A stretch of 40,645 bases of DNA from Gammaproteobacteria bacterium (GTDB taxonomy: Bacteria > Pseudomonadota > Gammaproteobacteria > Ga0077536): contig JAUIFX010000018.1 of NCBI GenBank assembly GCA_030429865.1, positions 1 through 40,645 on the forward strand, written 5' to 3'. Shown here piece after piece: positions 22,886-31,363 of this stretch. Made by a program: the position numbers and the translations under genes. Numbering within the stretch: position 1 is the first letter of the stretch; the number at the start of each line of letters is the position of its first letter. The notes beneath the pieces were generated by a model. It was given only the letters and a program-made list of their open reading frames with translations, ran no database searches and was not told the origin of the DNA.

Positions 22886-24271
22886 ATGCATATCCGCAAG
22901 TACGATTTCGATTACAGCCGGCGTCACTTCATCGAGCGGACCGCCCGCGGGCTCGGCGGCGCCGGCGTGCTTGGTGCGCTATGGCCACAGATCTGCCGCG
23001 CCGGCGATGCCGCCGGCGCCTACCCGGACGAACTGCTCGATATCGAGACCTACACCAAGGGCCGGGTCAAGGTCGGCGACGTGATCGACGCCGACAACGC
23101 GATCCTGGTGCAGGACCTGCTCGACCCGATCATCTACCAGGAAATCATCCAGGATCGGCGCAAGATCTTCATCCAGCCCGCCGAGCAGGCTATCGAGACG
23201 ATGTACCCGCCGTACTTCCTCGACGCGACGCTTGCCAACCAGGGCCAGGCCACGTTCGACGAGACCGGCAACGTGCGCACCCGCGATGGCCAGCCGTGGA
23301 CCGGTGGCCTGCCGTTTCCGCAGGTCGACGACGCCAACCAGGCGATCGCCAACATCACGTTGTCCTGGGGGCGGCATGACCGTGCGCTCTACGCGACACC
23401 CGCCGTCACCATCGACGCCGAGGGTACGCAGAAGTACGAGTACGACTGGGTCTGGGCCGAGCAGCAGTGTGCGGGCCTGGTGCACCCGGACGCGCCCGGC
23501 CCCTACCTGCCCGGGCACGAAGATCTCGCACGGCTGCAGGCGATCTGGTTCACCTGGACGCCCGAGATCCGCGGGCACGCGTTTCTCAGCCATTGGCACT
23601 ACGACCAGCGCGAGATCCCGGAGCTGTGGGGCTACCTGCCGAACTTCAAGCGTGTGCGCCGGTTCCCGGCCAATCAGCGCTTCGAGCCCTACATGCCGGG
23701 GATGAATCTCTACCTGTCCGATGCCTGGGCCTCCGGCGACCCGATGCTGACCTGGGGGAACTGGAAGATCATCTACCGCGGTCCGTTCCTGGGCTCGTCG
23801 CATTACCAGTGGACGCCGGACAACGAGAACTGGCGGCCACCGCTGGTCGGCGGCAACCAGGGCCAGAGCTATTTCTACGTCGGCAAGTCGCTCATTCCCG
23901 AAGTCATCGTGTTCGAGGGCGAGCCGGTCGGTTTCCCCACCGCGCCGGTCAGCAAGCGGCGCATCTATCTCGATGTGCGCAACATGGGCGCCGGCATGGC
24001 GGTCACCTACGATCGTGCCGGCGAGATGGCCAAGGGTTTCGAGGGCGGCGGCGGCCAGGCGCTGGCCGACGGCCACGAGTTGCGCACCAGCGACGGCCGC
24101 CCCGAATGGAGCTGGTGGTGGGCCATCAGCCACGACATCAAGCGCAACAACGTGACCCGCTTCCATCATGCGCGAGAATGTCGCGGCGGCTGGGAGTCGG
24201 CGCTCGATCCCGATCTGGATCTCGTCAACCAGTACATGACGCAGCAGGCGCTGCGCCGTCTCGGCATCTGA
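22886..24271 (+). CDS. Tat-exported DUF1329 family protein
   Basis: The 461-residue protein begins with a twin-arginine signal: S-R-R-H-F-I-E near residues 11-17, then a hydrophobic glycine-rich segment ending about residue 37. The mature part matches DUF1329 (PF07044): an outer-membrane or periplasmic lipoprotein-insertion-like fold distantly related to LolA/LolB. Aromatic-rich motifs (F-T-W-T-P-E-I-R, W-W-W-A-I-S-H-D) mark the C-terminal half. DUF1329 proteins often accompany RND transporters or oxidation genes for hydrophobic compounds; none is adjacent here. ATG 22886 follows ggggagaaac. The divergent LysR gene is the likely regulator. Function is unknown. Confidence 0.85.
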   Translation: MHIRKYDFDYSRRHFIERTARGLGGAGVLGALWPQICRAGDAAGAYPDELLDIETYTKGRVKVGDVIDADNAILVQDLLDPIIYQEIIQDRRKIFIQPAEQAIETMYPPYFLDATLANQGQATFDETGNVRTRDGQPWTGGLPFPQVDDANQAIANITLSWGRHDRALYATPAVTIDAEGTQKYEYDWVWAEQQCAGLVHPDAPGPYLPGHEDLARLQAIWFTWTPEIRGHAFLSHWHYDQREIPELWGYLPNFKRVRRFPANQRFEPYMPGMNLYLSDAWASGDPMLTWGNWKIIYRGPFLGSSHYQWTPDNENWRPPLVGGNQGQSYFYVGKSLIPEVIVFEGEPVGFPTAPVSKRRIYLDVRNMGAGMAVTYDRAGEMAKGFEGGGGQALADGHELRTSDGRPEWSWWWAISHDIKRNNVTRFHHARECRGGWESALDPDLDLVNQYMTQQALRRLGI

Positions 24272-24306
24272 ATGGGTGCCCGCGCTTGGCTCGCGGTCCG
24301 CGCGTG

Positions 24307-24843
24307 ATGTCCCGGCTCGCGCTCATCGTGGTGCTGCTCGCCGGCCCGGGCATGGCTGCCGCCGCAGACGATCTGCTCGATCTCTACCAGGCGGTCGAGA
24401 GCGCGCCGGCCGCGTCGCCCGCGCCGGCGCCGGTGCACGATCCGCGGGCGCGGGCAGTACTCGAGGCGCTGGCCATCGTCACGGTGCGCATCGACGGCGT
24501 GCGCAGCGCGCGCGGCAGCGTGCGCGTGCTGGCCTTCGACGATGCCGATACCTGGCGCACGCTCGACCCCGCCGGTGCCGTCGGCTTCGGCTCGGCGGCG
24601 GCGCGCGAGGGGACGGTCGACGTCGCCCTGCGCGCCGACGGCACGGGTCCCTACGCACTGTTCGCGTTTCACGACGAGAACGACGACGAAACCCTCGACC
24701 GTCCGGGAGGGCGGCCGCGCGAGGGTTACGCATTCTCGGGCGCCATCGAGCCGTTCCTCCCGCCGCCCTTCCCGCGTGCCGCCGAAGTCGGCGTCGAGCG
24801 CGGTGTACGGCTGCACTACCCGCCCGATCCGCGGCGCCGCTGA
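24307..24843 (+). CDS. DUF2141 domain secreted protein
   Basis: The 178-residue protein starts with a signal peptide (residues 1-19, ...M-A-A-A-A-D). After an Ala/Pro-rich linker comes the DUF2141 domain (PF09912). Its V-R-I-D-G-V-R-S-x-x-G-S-V-R-V-L-A-F strand pair is followed by Y-A-L-F-A-F-H-D-E-N-D-D-E-T-L-D (about residues 118-133), an Asp-rich loop like a calcium site, and G-Y-A-F-S near residue 143. The family is small, secreted and of unknown role. ATG 24307 is preceded directly by an in-frame GTG (24304); either could serve. It lies 35 nt after the DUF1329 gene and is probably cotranscribed with it. Confidence 0.8.
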   Translation: MSRLALIVVLLAGPGMAAAADDLLDLYQAVESAPAASPAPAPVHDPRARAVLEALAIVTVRIDGVRSARGSVRVLAFDDADTWRTLDPAGAVGFGSAAAREGTVDVALRADGTGPYALFAFHDENDDETLDRPGGRPREGYAFSGAIEPFLPPPFPRAAEVGVERGVRLHYPPDPRRR

Positions 24844-24929
24844 GGCGCACGGCGCGCATGATGCAGGTCAAGTGCGCTGCCGGCACGCCCGGCTACAGTC
24901 GTCCCATCCAGCAGCAGGAGTAGTTCATC

Positions 24930-25151
24930 GTGGCCGGAGAGTTCGACGTCGCACGCCAGTGCATCAGCCAGGCCATGCAGCAGGCCGCGCAGGACCCGGC
25001 GATGAGTCCCGAGGTCATGGACAGTGCCCTGTTGCAGACGTTGCTCGCGGGCATGCTCGCGAGCCGCACGCGCAAGGATCTCGCGAGCCTGATCGAATTC
25101 CAGCTGGAGTCGGTGGGCGAGGACGAGTTCGTCGTCACGCGCGGCTGCTGA
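24930..25151 (+). CDS. Small acidic protein of unknown function
   Basis: A 73-residue product starting at GTG 24930, with caggag 9 nt upstream. It is mostly helical and acidic, with S-P-E-V-M-D-S-A-L-L-Q-T-L-L-A-G-M-L-A (residues ~26-44) as the main hydrophobic face. It ends T-R-G-C. There is no signal peptide. I do not recognise the family. It lies 86 nt after the DUF2141 gene on the same strand and may share its transcript. The good ribosome site and normal codon use suggest a real gene. Confidence 0.6.
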   Translation: MAGEFDVARQCISQAMQQAAQDPAMSPEVMDSALLQTLLAGMLASRTRKDLASLIEFQLESVGEDEFVVTRGC

Positions 25152-25170
25152 CGCGGCGCGCGTACCGGAC

Positions 25171-25206
25171 GCACGGCCCCCGCCCCGGCGGTCAGGGACG
25201 CCGTGC
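25171..25206. terminator. Hairpin at a convergent junction (small protein/MliC-META)
   Basis: Positions 25171-25177 pair exactly with 25200-25206 around a 22-nt GC-rich loop. It lies across the gap between the convergent stops at 25151 and 25192. Moderate strength, no T tract. Confidence 0.35.
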
Positions 25207-25980
25207 AAGCACCAGGCGATCGTCGCTGCCGGTGCCTATCAGCACGAGCGCGCCGCTCGCGTCGATCGCGAAGCGCCGCACCCGCTCGAGGGCGTCGAGA
25301 AACGCCCGTTCCTGGTTCATCAGCGCCGGCGGGCAGGCCATGCGGGTTGCCGCCGCCGGGCCGATGGTCAGCATGTCGTCGTCGCGCGTGTAGCTCGCGG
25401 TGAAACGATTGCACGAGGCATGCCCGCTCACACGCCCGGCGCCGTCGAACGCGAGCGTGACCCGAGAGCGGTCGACGATACCGCGGCCACCGATGTCTTC
25501 GACCACCCACGGCACGCCGCCGAGGGACGCGCGCGGGCCGTCGCCGCAGCGGGCGCCGCCACAGTCCGTGCGCGTGCACTCGGGGTAGGCGTCGCCGTGC
25601 AGCTCGAGCAACGCGCGCTCGCCGTGCGACCAGAACAGGTTGCCGTGCACATCACGGTACTTCGCACCGGAGGCCGCGGGAACGTGCGCTAGCACCAGGC
25701 GTTCGCCGTCGATCGCGAGTTCGAGGGTGGTTGCCGCGACATCGACGGTAACGACGCGCTCGCCGCAGCGATAGGTGTGGGTGGACGTGGCCGTGGAGCC
25801 GTCGCTGTCGCTCGGGCTGGCCCACGGTTCGCTCGCCGGCGCGGTGATGCCGTGGGCGAGCAGCGCCGCGACTACGGCGGGTCGCGCGGCGGCGAGCGTG
25901 CGTGCACGCGGGTTCCGCGGCATCACCGCGGCATCATTGCGCCAGGGGCCGCGGCGGCTGCCAGGGTTCCGGGTCACCAT
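25192..25980 (-). CDS. MliC-like plus META domain exported protein
   Basis: A 262-residue protein with two envelope-type domains. Residues ~70-125 resemble MliC (lysozyme inhibitor): Y-R-C-G, then S-G-A-K-Y-R-D and F-W-S-H-G-E-R-A-L-L-E-L, the conserved S-G-x-x-Y and W-x-x-x-G-x-x-A signature. Residues ~150-260 form a META/HslJ domain (G-R-G-I-V-D-R-S-R-V-T-L-A-F, then A-S-C-N-R-F and M-A-C-P). A hydrophobic signal segment lies at ~29-50 after a long basic n-region. ATG 25980 has a GGAGG site 8 nt upstream and is 3 nt from the cyclase stop, so the two are likely coupled; an internal ATG at 25923 would give a shorter signal peptide. Likely role: protection against host or predator lysozyme and envelope stress. 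Confidence 0.8.
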   Translation of the reverse strand: MVTRNPGSRRGPWRNDAAVMPRNPRARTLAAARPAVVAALLAHGITAPASEPWASPSDSDGSTATSTHTYRCGERVVTVDVAATTLELAIDGERLVLAHVPAASGAKYRDVHGNLFWSHGERALLELHGDAYPECTRTDCGGARCGDGPRASLGGVPWVVEDIGGRGIVDRSRVTLAFDGAGRVSGHASCNRFTASYTRDDDMLTIGPAAATRMACPPALMNQERAFLDALERVRRFAIDASGALVLIGTGSDDRLVLARRP

Positions 25981-25983
25981 CGC

Positions 25984-26760
25984 TCAGGCCTCCAGGATCG
26001 CCACGGCCCGCGTCCAGCCGGCCGAGGCGCCGCGGATCTTGACCGGGAAGCAGCTGACCGAGAAGCCGTCGGCGGGCAGTTGTTCGAGGTTGTGCAGTTT
26101 CTCCAGGTGGCAGTAGCCGATGTCCCGTCCCGCCTTGTGGCCTTCCCAGATGAGGCTCGCGTCGCGGCTCTCGGCGTAGCGCTCGCGGGTGTGCACGAAA
26201 GGCGCGTCCCAGCTCCAGCCGTCGGTGCCGGTCAGGCGCACGCCGCGCTCGAGCAGGTAGAGCGTCGCCTCGCGGCCCATGCCGCAACCGGACGAGACGT
26301 AGTCGTCGCAACCGTAGCGGCTGCCGGCGCGCGTGTTGACGACGACGATCTCGAGCGGGCGGAGTTCGTGCCCGATGCGGGCCAGTTCGGCCTCGACGTC
26401 GTCCGCAGTGACCACGTAGCCGTCGTCGAAATGCCGGAAGTCGAGCTTCACCCCGGGCTGCAGACACCAGTCCAGCGGGACTTCGTCGATGGTGATGGCG
26501 CGTTCGCCGTGGTTCATCGTCGAGTGGAAGTGGTAGGGCGCGTCGAGATGCGTGCCGTTATGCGTCATCAGGCGAATCCATTCGATCGCCCAACCCTCGC
26601 CCTCGGGCAGGTCCTGCTCGCGCATGCCGGGAAAGAACTGCACGACGTCGCGTGCCGAGTCATGGTGGGTCACGTAGTCGATGTGCGGTCCGTAGCCGGG
26701 CGGATCGGAGACGACGTCGTTCTCGAGGTGCATGGAGATGTCGATGAGCTGACGGGGCAT
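25984..26760 (-). CDS. Cyclase-family hydrolase with complete metal motif
   Basis: A 258-residue cyclase (PF04199) with the intact motif H67-N-G-T-H71-L-D73-A-P-Y-H77, unlike the exported paralogue at 14756-15823. Family members such as bacterial kynurenine formamidase (KynB) and isatin hydrolase cleave amide or lactam bonds using a divalent metal. No signal peptide is present, so the enzyme is cytoplasmic. Whether it is a formamidase cannot be decided; the overall length and the Y-G-C-D-D-Y segment fit the broader family. ATG 26760 follows ggaga. It is the first gene of a two-gene unit with the MliC-META gene and is divergent (233 nt) from the thiolase-like gene. Confidence 0.86.
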   Translation of the reverse strand: MPRQLIDISMHLENDVVSDPPGYGPHIDYVTHHDSARDVVQFFPGMREQDLPEGEGWAIEWIRLMTHNGTHLDAPYHFHSTMNHGERAITIDEVPLDWCLQPGVKLDFRHFDDGYVVTADDVEAELARIGHELRPLEIVVVNTRAGSRYGCDDYVSSGCGMGREATLYLLERGVRLTGTDGWSWDAPFVHTRERYAESRDASLIWEGHKAGRDIGYCHLEKLHNLEQLPADGFSVSCFPVKIRGASAGWTRAVAILEA

Positions 26761-26930
26761 GGGGCTTCTCCGGGGCAGTCGGGCGGCGCGGTCGCGCGCT
26801 GCGACGACCATGGCGCGGATCCGCGCCGTTGACAAGTGGCCCGGCATCGCCGTCAGCGCCGCGGCGGCAGTCACGCGGCGCCGCCGCTGCTGCGCCGCAC
26901 CCCGGGGCGCGCCGTCGCGCACTCCGGCGG

Positions 26931-26936
26931 TATGCT
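26931..26936 (+). promoter_or_regulatory. Candidate -10 box (TATGCT) for the thiolase-like/ACAD genes
   Basis: TATGCT followed by attttc at 26937-26942 is the only AT-rich island in the 233-nt divergent gap. It lies 58 nt before the start at 26994. No matching -35 element is seen 16-18 nt upstream. Confidence 0.3.
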
Positions 26937-26993
26937 ATTTTCTGCGCGCCGTGCCCCGCTGGTGCGGCCCCGGTCACATCCAGGATTTCGAGC

Positions 26994-28541
26994 ATGCAGG
27001 ACTCCACCCCCATCCTGGTCGGCGGTGCGCAGTACGTCGATCGCAAAGCGCCTTCGCCGGCGACCAGCTTGTCGCCGGCCGACATGGCCGCCGAGGTCGC
27101 GCGCCGTGCGCTGGCCGATGCCGGCGCCACCGGCGACCTCGCCGCCCGCGTCGACGTGCTCGCGGTGGCGCGCCTGTTCGAGCATTCCGTGCGTGACACC
27201 GTGATGTGGCCGAATCCCTTCGGCTGTTCGAACAACATGCCGTGGTCGGTCGCCAGGCGTCTCGGTATCCGGCCGCGCCGCGCGGTCTACGCCGAGGTCG
27301 GCGGCGAGACGCCGCAGCGCCTGGTCAACCAGCTCGCCGAGGACATCCACGCGGGCACGGTGCGCGCCGCGGTGCTGACCGGTGCCGAGGCGCTGGCGAC
27401 GATCCGCAACGCCCGCCGCGCCGGGGTCGAGCTCGACTGGCACGAGGAAGTCGACGGCGAGTTCGAAGACCTGTGGCCCGACGACCCGATGGCCAGCGCC
27501 TACGAGACGGCGCACGGCATCACGTTTCCGATCCAGGTCTATTGCCTGTTCGAGCAGGCGCTGCGCGCCGAGCTCGGCCTGTCGCAGGACGCCTACCGGG
27601 AACGCATCGGGCGTATTTTCGCGCCGTTCAGCGCGGCCGCCGCGGCCAATCCCTACGCGCAGTTTCCCGACGCACGCAGTGCCGCGTTCATCGCCACGCC
27701 GTCGGCGGAGAATTTCCTGCTGTGCGAACCCTACACGAAGTGGATGGTCGCGCAGGACGCGGTCAACCAGGCGGCGGCGGTGGTCATGACCTCGGTCGGC
27801 CAGGCGCGCGAGCTCGGCATTCCCGAGCACCACTGGGTCTACCTGCGTGCCTATGCCGACGTCGACGAACTGCCTGTGGTGCGGCGTCCGCGCCTGGCCG
27901 GGTCCCATGCCCAGGGCCTCGCGCTCGGCCGCGCACTGGCCGACGCCGCGATCGAGGTCGACGACATCGCCCACATCGACCTCTACAGCTGCTTCCCGGT
28001 TGCCGTCACCAGCGCCTGCGAGCATCTCGGTATCGATCCCGAGGGCGGCCGCGCGCTGACCCTGACCGGCGGCTTGCCCTACTTCGGCGGACCCGGCAAC
28101 AACTACAGCCTGCACGCGATCGCCGAAGTCGTGGCGCGCCTGCGCGGCGGTGGCGCCGAGCATGCGCTCGTCGCCGCCAACGGCGGCTACCTGTCCAAGC
28201 ACTCGGTCGGCATCTATGCCGCGCAGCCGGGCGCGGCCTGGCAGCCGCGCTCGAGCGCCGCGGAACGCCGCGCGGCGAAGGCCGCCAGCGACATCGTCGT
28301 CGCCGAAGTCGCCGAGGGCGCCGGGCGCATCGAATCCTATGCCGCGGTGTATGCGCGCGGCGAACCTTCGGGCGGCTACATCGTCGGGCGCCTGGCAGCC
28401 GACGAGCGGCGCTTCCTGGCCGTGATGGAACCGGACAGCGAGGCGGCGCGCGCGCTGCTGTTCGGCGAACAGCCGATCGGCATGCCGGTGCAGGTGCGTC
28501 ACGCCGGGGGCATCAACTACTTCGGCGTCGGTACGCCGTAG
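26994..28541 (+). CDS. TLP1-type thiolase-like protein (acetyl-CoA acetyltransferase family)
   Basis: A 515-residue thiolase-superfamily protein. The N-terminal thiolase fold is followed by an extra C-terminal domain (residues ~420-515, A-S-D-I-V-V-A-E-V... to G-G-I-N-Y-F-G-V), as in thiolase-like protein type 1 (PF18313). Around residues 98-110 (A-E-V-G-G-E-T-P-Q-R-L-V) I find no nucleophilic cysteine where degradative thiolases have C-x-S-G. The C-terminal fold segments Y-S-C-F-P-V-A-V and G-G-Y-L-S-K-H-S are kept, with the catalytic-type histidine. TLP1 proteins bind CoA esters but lack normal thiolase activity; the role may be acyl-CoA binding or an unusual condensation. The acyl-CoA dehydrogenase gene follows after 101 nt on the same strand. 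Confidence 0.85.
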   Translation: MQDSTPILVGGAQYVDRKAPSPATSLSPADMAAEVARRALADAGATGDLAARVDVLAVARLFEHSVRDTVMWPNPFGCSNNMPWSVARRLGIRPRRAVYAEVGGETPQRLVNQLAEDIHAGTVRAAVLTGAEALATIRNARRAGVELDWHEEVDGEFEDLWPDDPMASAYETAHGITFPIQVYCLFEQALRAELGLSQDAYRERIGRIFAPFSAAAAANPYAQFPDARSAAFIATPSAENFLLCEPYTKWMVAQDAVNQAAAVVMTSVGQARELGIPEHHWVYLRAYADVDELPVVRRPRLAGSHAQGLALGRALADAAIEVDDIAHIDLYSCFPVAVTSACEHLGIDPEGGRALTLTGGLPYFGGPGNNYSLHAIAEVVARLRGGGAEHALVAANGGYLSKHSVGIYAAQPGAAWQPRSSAAERRAAKAASDIVVAEVAEGAGRIESYAAVYARGEPSGGYIVGRLAADERRFLAVMEPDSEAARALLFGEQPIGMPVQVRHAGGINYFGVGTP

Positions 28542-28642
28542 CCGGGTGCCTCGCCGGCTCGAGCGGGCGGGCGTGGCACCGTTCCTCTCTCCACGCAACT
28601 GAGCATGCCGGCGCCGCGCCGGTCCTGCACGGGACAACACCC

Positions 28643-29836
28643 ATGAGCATTCCCAACCTCGAGTCCTTCGGCTTCGATGCCGACTACCAGGCCGTCTACG
28701 ACCTCGCCTACCGCTACGCGCGCGACGAACTCTACGAACTGTGCGAGCGCATGGACAACGAAGACTGGTTCCCCGAGGCGGCCTTTCGCGGTCTCGCCGA
28801 ACAGGGTCTGCTCGGCGTCACCGTGCCGACCGAGTTCGGCGGCGGCGGCATGGACGTGCTTGCGCAGTGTTTCATCGCCGAGGCGGTGGCTTACTGGAAT
28901 CACTCGATCGCGGCCGGCATGCTGGCCAGTGACAACCTGTGTCTGCACAACCTCGTGCGCAACGCGAACGAGGCACAGAAGCGCGAATACCTGCCGCGCT
29001 TCTGCGACGGCTCGGTGATCGGCGCGCTCGGCATGACCGAGCCCGGCGCGGGCTCCGACGCGCTCGGCTCGATGGCGACCACGGCACGGCGCGACGGCGA
29101 CGACTACGTGCTCAACGGGCGCAAGCTGTTCATCACCAACGGGCCGGTCGCCGACGTGTTGCTGGTCTACGCCAAGACCGCGCCGGAGAAGCGGCAGAAG
29201 GGCATCTCCGCGTTCATCGTCGAAAAAAGTTTCCCCGGTTTCTCGGTCGCGCAGAAGCTCGACAAGATAGGCTGGCGCGGCAGCCCCACCGGCGAGCTCG
29301 TGTTCGACGACTGCCGGGTGCCGGCCGGCAACCTGGTCGGAGAAGAGAACGCGGGTCACATCGTGATGATGAGCGGACTCGACATCGAGCGCGTGATCGG
29401 CGCTTTCTTCGACATCGGCATAGCCCAGCGCGCGTTCGATCTCGCGCTCGATTACGCCGGCCAGCGCAAGCAGTTCGGGCGCGCCATCGGCGAGTTCCAG
29501 ATGGTCCAGGCCATGCTCGCCGACATGTACACCGAGATCGAGGCGATGCGCGCGCTGACCTACCAGGTGGGGCGCGAGATCGTCGATCTGCCCGAAGGCG
29601 AGGGCGGGCGCGGCGTGGTGCACAAGCGCTCCGCCGCCGCGCTGCTCGCCGCCGGGCGTGGCGCGATGCGCGTGCTCGACCAGGCCGTGCAGATCCACGG
29701 GGGTATGGGCTTCATGCGCGAAACCGAGGTCAACCGTCTCTACCGCAGCGGCAAGGTCGGCGAGATCGCTGCCGGCAGCAACCAGATTCGCCAGGTCATC
29801 ATCGCCGGCGAGCTGCTCCGCGAAGCGGGCGCTTAG
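28643..29836 (+). CDS. Acyl-CoA dehydrogenase (isovaleryl-type catalytic Glu)
   Basis: A 397-residue FAD-dependent acyl-CoA dehydrogenase. Family markers are M131-T-E-P-G-A-G-S-D139, the F-I-T-N-G region at 163-167, and G-G-M-G-F near residue 355. The catalytic base is in S-G-L-D-I-E249-R, the position used by isovaleryl-CoA dehydrogenase, rather than the C-terminal Glu of medium- and short-chain enzymes, which suggests a branched or bulky substrate. It is a different enzyme from LiuA at the right end of the window, to which it is only moderately similar. ATG 28643 is the first start of the conserved N-terminus. It follows the thiolase-like gene and probably acts on the same CoA thioesters. 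Confidence 0.92.
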   Translation: MSIPNLESFGFDADYQAVYDLAYRYARDELYELCERMDNEDWFPEAAFRGLAEQGLLGVTVPTEFGGGGMDVLAQCFIAEAVAYWNHSIAAGMLASDNLCLHNLVRNANEAQKREYLPRFCDGSVIGALGMTEPGAGSDALGSMATTARRDGDDYVLNGRKLFITNGPVADVLLVYAKTAPEKRQKGISAFIVEKSFPGFSVAQKLDKIGWRGSPTGELVFDDCRVPAGNLVGEENAGHIVMMSGLDIERVIGAFFDIGIAQRAFDLALDYAGQRKQFGRAIGEFQMVQAMLADMYTEIEAMRALTYQVGREIVDLPEGEGGRGVVHKRSAAALLAAGRGAMRVLDQAVQIHGGMGFMRETEVNRLYRSGKVGEIAAGSNQIRQVIIAGELLREAGA

Positions 29837-29869
29837 CCTCTCGCACCGACGGCCGCTGGCGCAGCCGGT

Positions 29870-31363
29870 TCAGCGCGCCTCCGCCGGAACCAGCAGTCCC
29901 AGATGCAGCAGCCGGCGCACGGCAGCGGGCAGCTGCGGCAGCAGCAGGGACGCCGCGACGCCGCCCTGCGCGGCGACGCGTTCGAGCGCCTCGAAGACGC
30001 TGCGTTTGCCGTCTAGCTGTCCCAGCAGCGCCGTCGCGACCGGGTCCGCCTTGACCGCGAAGCCGAGGCCGCCGGCCAGGCGCAGCTCGGCACCCGCGGC
30101 ACGCCAACCGCTGCCGTCGGGGCGACGGCGCGAGTGGTGTTCGAGGTCCGGCGCAGGGCACAGGCGCGCTTCGAGCAGGGCCGTGTCGTCGTGCAGCCGC
30201 GCCGCCGCATCACGCGCCACGAGCACCCGTGCGATCGACGCGCCTGCCGCGCCGCGCAGCGGCGGCGCGTCGCGCAGCTCGAGCCAGGGCGGGCGCCCGC
30301 TCGAGCGGCGCATGACAACCAGCCCGGTGCCCACGGCCGCGATGTCATGGCCGGCGAGGTGGTCGGTCCATTCCGCCAGCGCTGCGGCCGGTACCGGCTC
30401 GCCGGCATACTCCTGGCCGAGCCAGGCGAGCGCATACTCGAGTGCCGCCTGGGAGCGCAGCCGCAGCACCCAGGCGTCGCAGCCGCAGCCGTCGAACCAG
30501 CTTCGGGGTACCTCGCGCCAGTCGCTCCCCGTCCGCTCGGGCCAGTTGCACAGCATTTGCAGGATGCCGTTCGTGGCGAGGTGGGCGGGCGCTTCACGCA
30601 CGATGCGCGCGCAGATCGGTGCGCCGCCGTCGCGATAGACGAACGTGGCTCGCGGGGCGATGACGAACGGCGGATTGCTGATGATGAGGTCGAAACGCGC
30701 CTCGCCGAGCGGGGCGAAAAGGTCACCCGCGTGCGTCGTCACGTTGCCGCAGCCGTTCAGCGCGGCGTTGAAGCGCGTCAGGGCCACGGCCCGCGGATTG
30801 ACGTCGACGGCCGTGACATGACGTGCGCCTGTCAGCGTGTCGAGGGCGAGCACGCCCGCGCCGCAGCCGAGGTCGAGCGCGCGCTCGACGGGGGTCGGCA
30901 CGGTCAGCGCGCCGAGCAGGCGTGCGACCGGCGACGGTCCGACGACGAAATCCGCCGCGCGGGCATGATGCCGCGCGGGCAGGTCATGGGCATAGAGGTG
31001 CTCGCCGAGCGGCGTGATCTGCACCGTCGCGCGCGCTTCGTCGCCGTCCCGCGCGAGCAGGCCCGCGGCTTCCAGTGCCGCGGATCCGGCGCTGCCGAGC
31101 ACCGCATCGAGCACGCCGGTGTCGACACGGCGTGCGCCGCAGAACAGCTTGACCAGCGTGGTGAGCGGCGTGTCGCGGCCGGCACGCAGCGCGCGTGACG
31201 CCGCTTCGCGGCGCCAGTTCGCCTGCGGCCGGCCGATCAGGGCATCGACGTTATCGGCGCGGTAAGCGGCATCGGCAAAGACGCCCCGTACGCGATTCGC
31301 CAGGCCCGGCTCGTCGAGACACGGCAGCGGAGCATCGACGTCGTCCGCGCAGGGCGCGCTCAC
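29870..31363 (-). CDS. Class I SAM methyltransferase (NPPF motif) coupled to a Nif11-type precursor
   Basis: A 497-residue protein with three parts: an N-terminal winged-helix-like region (~20-130), a SAM-binding methyltransferase core (L-D-L-G-C-G-A-G at 163-170, A-V-D-V-N-P, and N-P-P-F at 230-233), and a C-terminal region ending in a PqqD-like helical segment (L-D-G-K-R-S-V-F-E-A-L and L-L-H-L-G-L-L-V). The NPPF motif is used by enzymes that methylate nitrogen of amides or amino groups, such as PrmC and N6-adenine methylases. The start is taken as GTG 31363, overlapping the upstream TGA (GTGA); GTG 31366 is also possible. Coupling to the RiPP-type precursor suggests it modifies that peptide, but similar DUF7059/DUF7782-type methyltransferases exist without such neighbours, so this remains inference. 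Confidence 0.82.
   Translation of the reverse strand: MSAPCADDVDAPLPCLDEPGLANRVRGVFADAAYRADNVDALIGRPQANWRREAASRALRAGRDTPLTTLVKLFCGARRVDTGVLDAVLGSAGSAALEAAGLLARDGDEARATVQITPLGEHLYAHDLPARHHARAADFVVGPSPVARLLGALTVPTPVERALDLGCGAGVLALDTLTGARHVTAVDVNPRAVALTRFNAALNGCGNVTTHAGDLFAPLGEARFDLIISNPPFVIAPRATFVYRDGGAPICARIVREAPAHLATNGILQMLCNWPERTGSDWREVPRSWFDGCGCDAWVLRLRSQAALEYALAWLGQEYAGEPVPAAALAEWTDHLAGHDIAAVGTGLVVMRRSSGRPPWLELRDAPPLRGAAGASIARVLVARDAAARLHDDTALLEARLCPAPDLEHHSRRRPDGSGWRAAGAELRLAGGLGFAVKADPVATALLGQLDGKRSVFEALERVAAQGGVAASLLLPQLPAAVRRLLHLGLLVPAEAR

Noticed and set aside
26829-26993. Upstream extension of the thiolase-like protein
   Set aside because: The extra residues are Arg/Ala/Pro-rich and not conserved; ATG 26994 begins the family N-terminus.
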